Assembly (NCBI GenBank): GCA_964649895.1
Contig: CAZYRX010000065.1
Coordinates: 1 to 10,280, forward strand
Source: Halanaerobium sp964649895
GTDB taxonomy: Bacteria > Bacillota > Halanaerobiia > Halanaerobiales > Halanaerobiaceae
Length of the DNA stretch: 10,280 bases
Direction of reading: 5' to 3'
Position numbers and translations under genes: made by a program. Under the pieces are notes generated by a model. The model was not told the DNA's origin, ran no database searches, and saw only the letters and a list, made by a program, of their open reading frames with translations. This document shows, one piece after another, positions 7,129 to 10,280 of the stretch (positions are counted from its first letter, which is position 1; every line of letters begins with the position of its first letter).

Positions 7129-8262
7129 ATGGAGGAAAAATATATTAATATTAATGAAGAAAAAAATCTTGATTTAGATAACTTGGATACGATCATGGAG
7201 CTGATTGGAGAACTTTTAATAAATAAATCGAGATTAGAATCACTTGAGTTACTTAAAGGTGAATCAAAAGATATATTATCTCAATTAGATAGGGTTACCA
7301 TGGAACTTCACCATAACATAATGAAAATCAGAATGATTTCGATAAGCAATTTGTTTGATAAAATAAAAGATAAAAAGAATCAATTAACAGATAATGAATT
7401 AAAGCTTAATCTCTATGATCAAGATGTTAAGATAGATAGAAATATTGCAGATAAATTGCTAAAACCCCTTCTTAATTATTTTGCAAATTCACTAAAAAGA
7501 AAGGATCTATCTACAGTTGATGAAGCTGAAATGACCATCAGAGCTCATAAAGAAGGTAATGATATTGAAATTGCGATAGAAGACAACTGGTCACAGATAG
7601 AATTGGATAAAGTTGATGCTATTATTTCAGAATATGAAGTAGATAATAAAAAAGATCTGGCAAGTATGACTAAAGAAGAAAAATTAAAAATACTGTTTAA
7701 TTTGCGAGAAGATAGTAAAAATCTCACCAAGGATCTTGATGGATTTTTTAAAGATGTTACTATCCTTAAAGAAGAACTTAAGACTCTAAATGGAAGTGTA
7801 AAAATTAAAGAATATGAGGAAAAAATAAATTTGCAGATAATAATTCCATTGACATTTGCAATTGCACAGGCATTAATGGTCAAGATAAAAGAAGATATTT
7901 TTGCGATACCAGTGGAAGATATAAAAGAAACAAAACGTATTTCAAGATCTGAGATTAAAAAAGTAAAAGATGAAGAGGTTATTATTTATCGAGAACAATC
8001 AATACCTTTAATTGACAGTTATAAATGTCTAAACCTGGAAAGAGAAGCTAATATTTTGGATAATCAAGAAGAGATAGAGATTTTAATAACGAATTCCGAA
8101 CAAAAGGTTGCTGCACTAATTGTTGATGAGCTTCTAAACCAGCAGGATATTGTATTTAAGTCTATGGGAGAACTTCTGCAGGATGTGAAAAATATTAGTG
8201 GTGCAACAATCATAGGTGATGGAGAAATCGCCTTGATATTAGATATTAATGATATAATATAA
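7129..8262 (+). CDS. CheA-derived protein lacking Hpt domain, with degenerate kinase domain
   Basis: A 377-residue protein, about half the length of a normal CheA. It has the CheA dimerisation domain P3 (about 12-85: LDNLDTIMELIGELLINKSR, then IMKIRM), a remnant kinase domain P4 (about 87-245) and a CheW-like P5 (about 246-377). The phospho-accepting Hpt domain P1 and the CheY-docking P2 are absent. Alignment through IDRNIADKLLKPLL keeps an N-box Asn (N120), but the following Asp-His pair is replaced by K122-R123. The G1 box DxGxG is D152-N-W154-S-Q156, so both glycines are gone. The G2 box GRGVGMDVV is reduced to DGFFKDV (204-210). ATP binding and phosphotransfer are therefore unlikely. It could dimerise and join receptor/CheW arrays through P5. 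The frame is clean, so this is not a recent pseudogene. GGAGAG (7116-7121) lies seven bases before the start; cheW follows after 12 bases. Confidence 0.85.
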   Translation: MEEKYININEEKNLDLDNLDTIMELIGELLINKSRLESLELLKGESKDILSQLDRVTMELHHNIMKIRMISISNLFDKIKDKKNQLTDNELKLNLYDQDVKIDRNIADKLLKPLLNYFANSLKRKDLSTVDEAEMTIRAHKEGNDIEIAIEDNWSQIELDKVDAIISEYEVDNKKDLASMTKEEKLKILFNLREDSKNLTKDLDGFFKDVTILKEELKTLNGSVKIKEYEEKINLQIIIPLTFAIAQALMVKIKEDIFAIPVEDIKETKRISRSEIKKVKDEEVIIYREQSIPLIDSYKCLNLEREANILDNQEEIEILITNSEQKVAALIVDELLNQQDIVFKSMGELLQDVKNISGATIIGDGEIALILDINDII

Positions 8263-8274
8263 GGAGTTAGTATA

Positions 8275-8742
8275 ATGGATAAAACAGAGGCTAGAGGTTT
8301 AAAAGAACAATTTATAACATTTAAAATTGGAACCGAAATATACGGTATTGAACTTAAAGAATCCAAAGAAATTATTTTGCCCCCTGAAATCAAAAATGTT
8401 CCAAACACCGGAGATGATATTATTGGTGTAATAAATCTTCGGGGAAGAGTTGTTCCTGTACTAAATTTTAAATATATACTTAATGTAGATACGAATACTC
8501 AGTCAACTAAAAAAAATGAAAAGAGAATAATTATAACAAACATTGAAGGTGTTTTAGCCGGTTTTGTTGTTGATGAAATGCAGGGTGTTATTAATCTAGA
8601 TTCAGATAAAGCAAAAACACAAAATGAGGAAAAGAGAAAGGAAAAGCATCTTAAATGGATAAGTGCAGAAGGTGATACACTTATATCAATTATAGATTTA
8701 AGAAGTGTTATCGAATCACAAAAAGAGGTGGCTTATGATTAA
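8275..8742 (+). CDS. cheW: CheW chemotaxis coupling protein (first copy)
   Basis: A 155-residue single-domain CheW, the usual family length. CheW links chemoreceptor tips to CheA P5 in hexagonal arrays. The core is recognisable: FITFKIGTEIYGIEL, then DIIGVINLRGRVVPVLNF with the conserved NLRG, then GVLAGFVVDEM and the C-terminal ISIIDLRSVI. A short charged insertion (NEEKRKEKHLK) precedes the last strands. AAGGAG at 8261-8266 overlaps the stop codon of the CheA-like gene and is eight bases from the ATG. Its end overlaps the next cheW by eight bases, indicating translational coupling. Its partners are probably the receptor and the CheA-like scaffold encoded upstream. Confidence 0.93.
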   Translation: MDKTEARGLKEQFITFKIGTEIYGIELKESKEIILPPEIKNVPNTGDDIIGVINLRGRVVPVLNFKYILNVDTNTQSTKKNEKRIIITNIEGVLAGFVVDEMQGVINLDSDKAKTQNEEKRKEKHLKWISAEGDTLISIIDLRSVIESQKEVAYD

Positions 8743-9184
8743 TGAAAAGTCTATTGAACAGTATATAGTTTTTGAATTATTGGAACAGAAATTTGCGGTT
8801 AGTATCAAAAATAGCAGAGAAATAATAGAAATAGATCACTTTACAGAAGTTCCAGAGTCACCTGATTATATTGAAGGAATAATAAAGTTAAGAGATGAGA
8901 TTATACCAATAATAAATCTTAATAAAAAGCTGAATATTGAAGATGAAAATACAAAAAATAAAGTGATTATAAGTATTGTAAAAGAAAAACTGCTGGGGTT
9001 TTTAGTCAATGAAGTTTCAGAAATAGTTGAGGTTTCAGCAATTGATATCTTAAATGTTCCTGATACAGCTCAAAATATAAAAAAGAAATACCTAGCGGGA
9101 GTTATTGAAAGAGAAGAAGAGTTGATTACAATGCTTAAAGTAAATTGTATTTTTGATGATATTGATAAGATGAACATTTTATAA
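8735..9184 (+). CDS. cheW: CheW-like coupling protein (second copy)
   Basis: A 149-residue second CheW, clearly diverged from the first. Its core reads YIVFELLEQKFAVSI, VPESPDYIEGIIKLRDEIIPII, KEKLLGFLVNEVSEIVEV and YLAGVIEREEELITML. The usual NLRG is KLRD, retaining the Arg. The ATG at 8735 is chosen because AAGAGGTGG (8723-8731) lies just upstream; a GTG at 8705 in the same frame would give a 30-base longer product but has no such site. The start overlaps the stop of the first cheW. Two dissimilar CheW proteins plus a CheA P5 domain would supply three distinct CheW folds, which in known arrays can alternate in rings. Which one contacts the receptor cannot be told. Confidence 0.9.
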   Translation: MINEKSIEQYIVFELLEQKFAVSIKNSREIIEIDHFTEVPESPDYIEGIIKLRDEIIPIINLNKKLNIEDENTKNKVIISIVKEKLLGFLVNEVSEIVEVSAIDILNVPDTAQNIKKKYLAGVIEREEELITMLKVNCIFDDIDKMNIL

Positions 9185-9186
9185 AA

Positions 9187-9193
9187 AGAGGTG
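9187..9193 (+). promoter_or_regulatory. Ribosome binding site deciding the last gene's start
   Basis: AGAGGTG lies eight bases before the ATG at 9202. The in-frame TTG at 9196 is only two bases beyond this site, so ATG is preferred. Confidence 0.75.
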
Positions 9194-9201
9194 TTTTGCA
9201 G

Positions 9202-10098
9202 ATGGAGGTCAATGTTAATAATCTTTTAGAAAATTTATTTGGTGGGGTTTATTATGTTGATAAAAATAGAAAGATTAAATACTGGAATAAAGAAGCTGAA
9301 GAGATTACAGGATATAGCAAAGATGAAGTAGTAGGCAGGCATTGTTATGATAACATTCTTCAGCATATAAATAATCAAGGGAAAAATCTGTGTCATAACG
9401 GCTGTCCTTTACATGCCTCCATAAATGATGGCAATAAAAGAGAAGCAGAAGTTTACCTGCATCATAAAAAAGGACAAAGAGTTCCGGTATCAATAAGAGC
9501 TGTTCCGATCAGGAATAATGATAATGAAATAGTAGGAGCAGTAGAATTATTTTTTGAAAATAAAAGGATGGAATCTTTAGAAGAAAAAATTAATGAACTC
9601 AAACATGAAAATTATAAGGATGAACTAACTGATATTAATAATAGAAAATACCTAGAAGTAATTTTAAATGAAATAATTTCTAGCAAAGATATTAAAAAAG
9701 ATAATATAGCTTTTTGTTTTTTGGATATTGATGATTTCAAGTATATTAATGATAATTATGGTCATTTAATTGGTGATGAAATTTTAACAATGATAGCTCA
9801 GACATTAAAAAATAATATTAGGCCTTCTGATAAGGCATTCAGATGGGGTGGAGATGAGTTTGCATTAATATTATTTGATATAGAGAACGAAAATAATCTT
9901 CGTAAATTATTAGAAAGATTAAAATTATTAATTAATGATTCTTTTATTGATTATGAAAAAGAGAAATTAAATGTAACAATGTCTTTTGGAGCTGTCAGAA
10001 TCAGAAAAGATGATACAGTGAAATCTCTTACCAAAAGGGCCGATGATAATATGTATGAAAGCAAAAAAAGAGGTAAAGATGTAATTACCATATACTAG
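9202..10098 (+). CDS. PAS-GGDEF diguanylate cyclase
   Basis: A 298-residue soluble enzyme: PAS domain at about 7-122, a short coiled linker, and a GGDEF domain at about 133-298. The cyclase motifs are intact: LTDINNRKY, LDIDDFKYINDNYGHLIGDE, GGDEF at 216-220 and inhibitory-site RPSD at 207-210, five residues upstream. It should make c-di-GMP and be inhibited by its product. The PAS domain carries C48, C64 and C68 (RHCYDNI, then LCHNGCPL) with nearby His residues, which may bind a metal, cluster or redox signal; the ligand is not known. It has no receiver domain, so CheA-type phosphorylation is not its input. It starts 17 bases after the second cheW and is the last gene of the operon, which suggests that the chemoreceptor array controls it. 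Cyclase activity is well supported; control by the array is inference. Confidence 0.93.
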   Translation: MEVNVNNLLENLFGGVYYVDKNRKIKYWNKEAEEITGYSKDEVVGRHCYDNILQHINNQGKNLCHNGCPLHASINDGNKREAEVYLHHKKGQRVPVSIRAVPIRNNDNEIVGAVELFFENKRMESLEEKINELKHENYKDELTDINNRKYLEVILNEIISSKDIKKDNIAFCFLDIDDFKYINDNYGHLIGDEILTMIAQTLKNNIRPSDKAFRWGGDEFALILFDIENENNLRKLLERLKLLINDSFIDYEKEKLNVTMSFGAVRIRKDDTVKSLTKRADDNMYESKKRGKDVITIY

Positions 10099-10148
10099 AG
10101 AAATATAAAGGAATCGCTAATATTTTAATAAAATTCTAAAGAAATATG

Positions 10149-10178
10149 AAGAGATAATTATTGAAAAATTATTCTCTT
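10149..10178 (+). terminator. Weak hairpin after the operon
   Basis: AAGAGATAATT (10149-10159) pairs with AATTATTCTCTT (10167-10178), with one bulged T and a seven-base loop. No T-run follows, so it is more likely a 3'-end stabilising structure than an efficient terminator. It lies about 50 bases after the stop codon of the last cyclase gene. Confidence 0.4.
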
Positions 10179-10241
10179 AACTTGAACTTGCAGCTTAAGT
10201 CATTTTTAAAACTGGATTATTATGAAAAGAAAAATATCAAT

Positions 10242-10277
10242 AAAAAAAGATCCCTCTACAATTTTGTAGAGGGATTT
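10242..10277. terminator. Strong, probably bidirectional intrinsic terminator
   Basis: A perfect GC-containing stem, ATCCCTCTAC (10250-10259) with GTAGAGGGAT (10266-10275), extends by G-T and A-T pairs to 10248/10277, with a six-base loop. Seven A residues precede it (10242-10248), giving a T7 tail on the minus strand. On the plus strand only TTT follows. It can end the plus-strand operon but looks optimised for minus-strand transcription, suggesting a convergent gene just beyond the window. Confidence 0.85.
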
Positions 10278-10280
10278 AGT

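Noticed and set aside
7462..7500. Complete loss of the CheA N-box, including the catalytic Asn.
   Set aside because: Anchoring on IDR and the Pro of KPLL aligns N120 with the conserved Asn, so only the following Asp-His and the glycine boxes are lost.
8705..8734. Longer second CheW from GTG at 8705.
   Set aside because: It has no good ribosome binding site and would overlap the first cheW more; the ATG at 8735 has a strong site.
1..10280. Mobile elements, CRISPR arrays, tRNA or rRNA genes.
   Set aside because: No direct-repeat arrays, transposase frames, terminal inverted repeats or RNA-gene motifs were seen on reading both strands.

Overview
The window comes from a low-GC Gram-positive-type bacterium. 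Non-coding DNA is very A+T rich, ribosome binding sites are strong (AGAGG, AGGGGA, AAGGAG), and proteins are rich in Lys, Glu, Asn and Ile. The gene families (MEDS/HD-GYP, HBM chemoreceptor, GEMM riboswitch) suit an anaerobic clostridium-like lineage such as Halanaerobiales, but that placement is inference. All seven genes are on the plus strand, and every one concerns cyclic di-GMP or chemoreceptor signalling.

Bases 1-2403: a short leader with a possible sigma-28-type promoter, then a MEDS-PAS-GAF-like-HD-GYP protein with a complete phosphodiesterase active site. Bases 2467-4455: a response regulator, REC-PAS-PAS-PAS-GGDEF, with intact cyclase and inhibitory-site motifs. These two genes form a pair that would degrade and make c-di-GMP.

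Bases 4456-4978: a 523-base intergenic region holding a second copy of the sigma-28-like element, a housekeeping-type promoter with a perfect TATAAT box, a well-formed c-di-GMP-I (GEMM-I) riboswitch, and a terminator-like hairpin.

Bases 4979-10098: five genes downstream of the riboswitch: an HBM-type methyl-accepting chemotaxis protein, a CheA-derived protein, two CheW proteins and a PAS-GGDEF diguanylate cyclase. The CheA-like protein lacks the phosphotransfer domain and has lost most ATP-binding motifs, keeping only dimerisation, remnant kinase and CheW-like domains. No CheY, CheR, CheB, CheC or CheD is encoded here. A 14-bp hairpin lies between the receptor and the CheA-like gene. Bases 10099-10280 contain two hairpins, the last a strong terminator that reads best on the minus strand.

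The most interesting reading is a c-di-GMP circuit. A receptor array built with a non-catalytic CheA scaffold may control a dedicated diguanylate cyclase, and the riboswitch upstream would feed c-di-GMP levels back onto expression. Gene content, domains and motifs are visible in the sequence; the circuit is inference.
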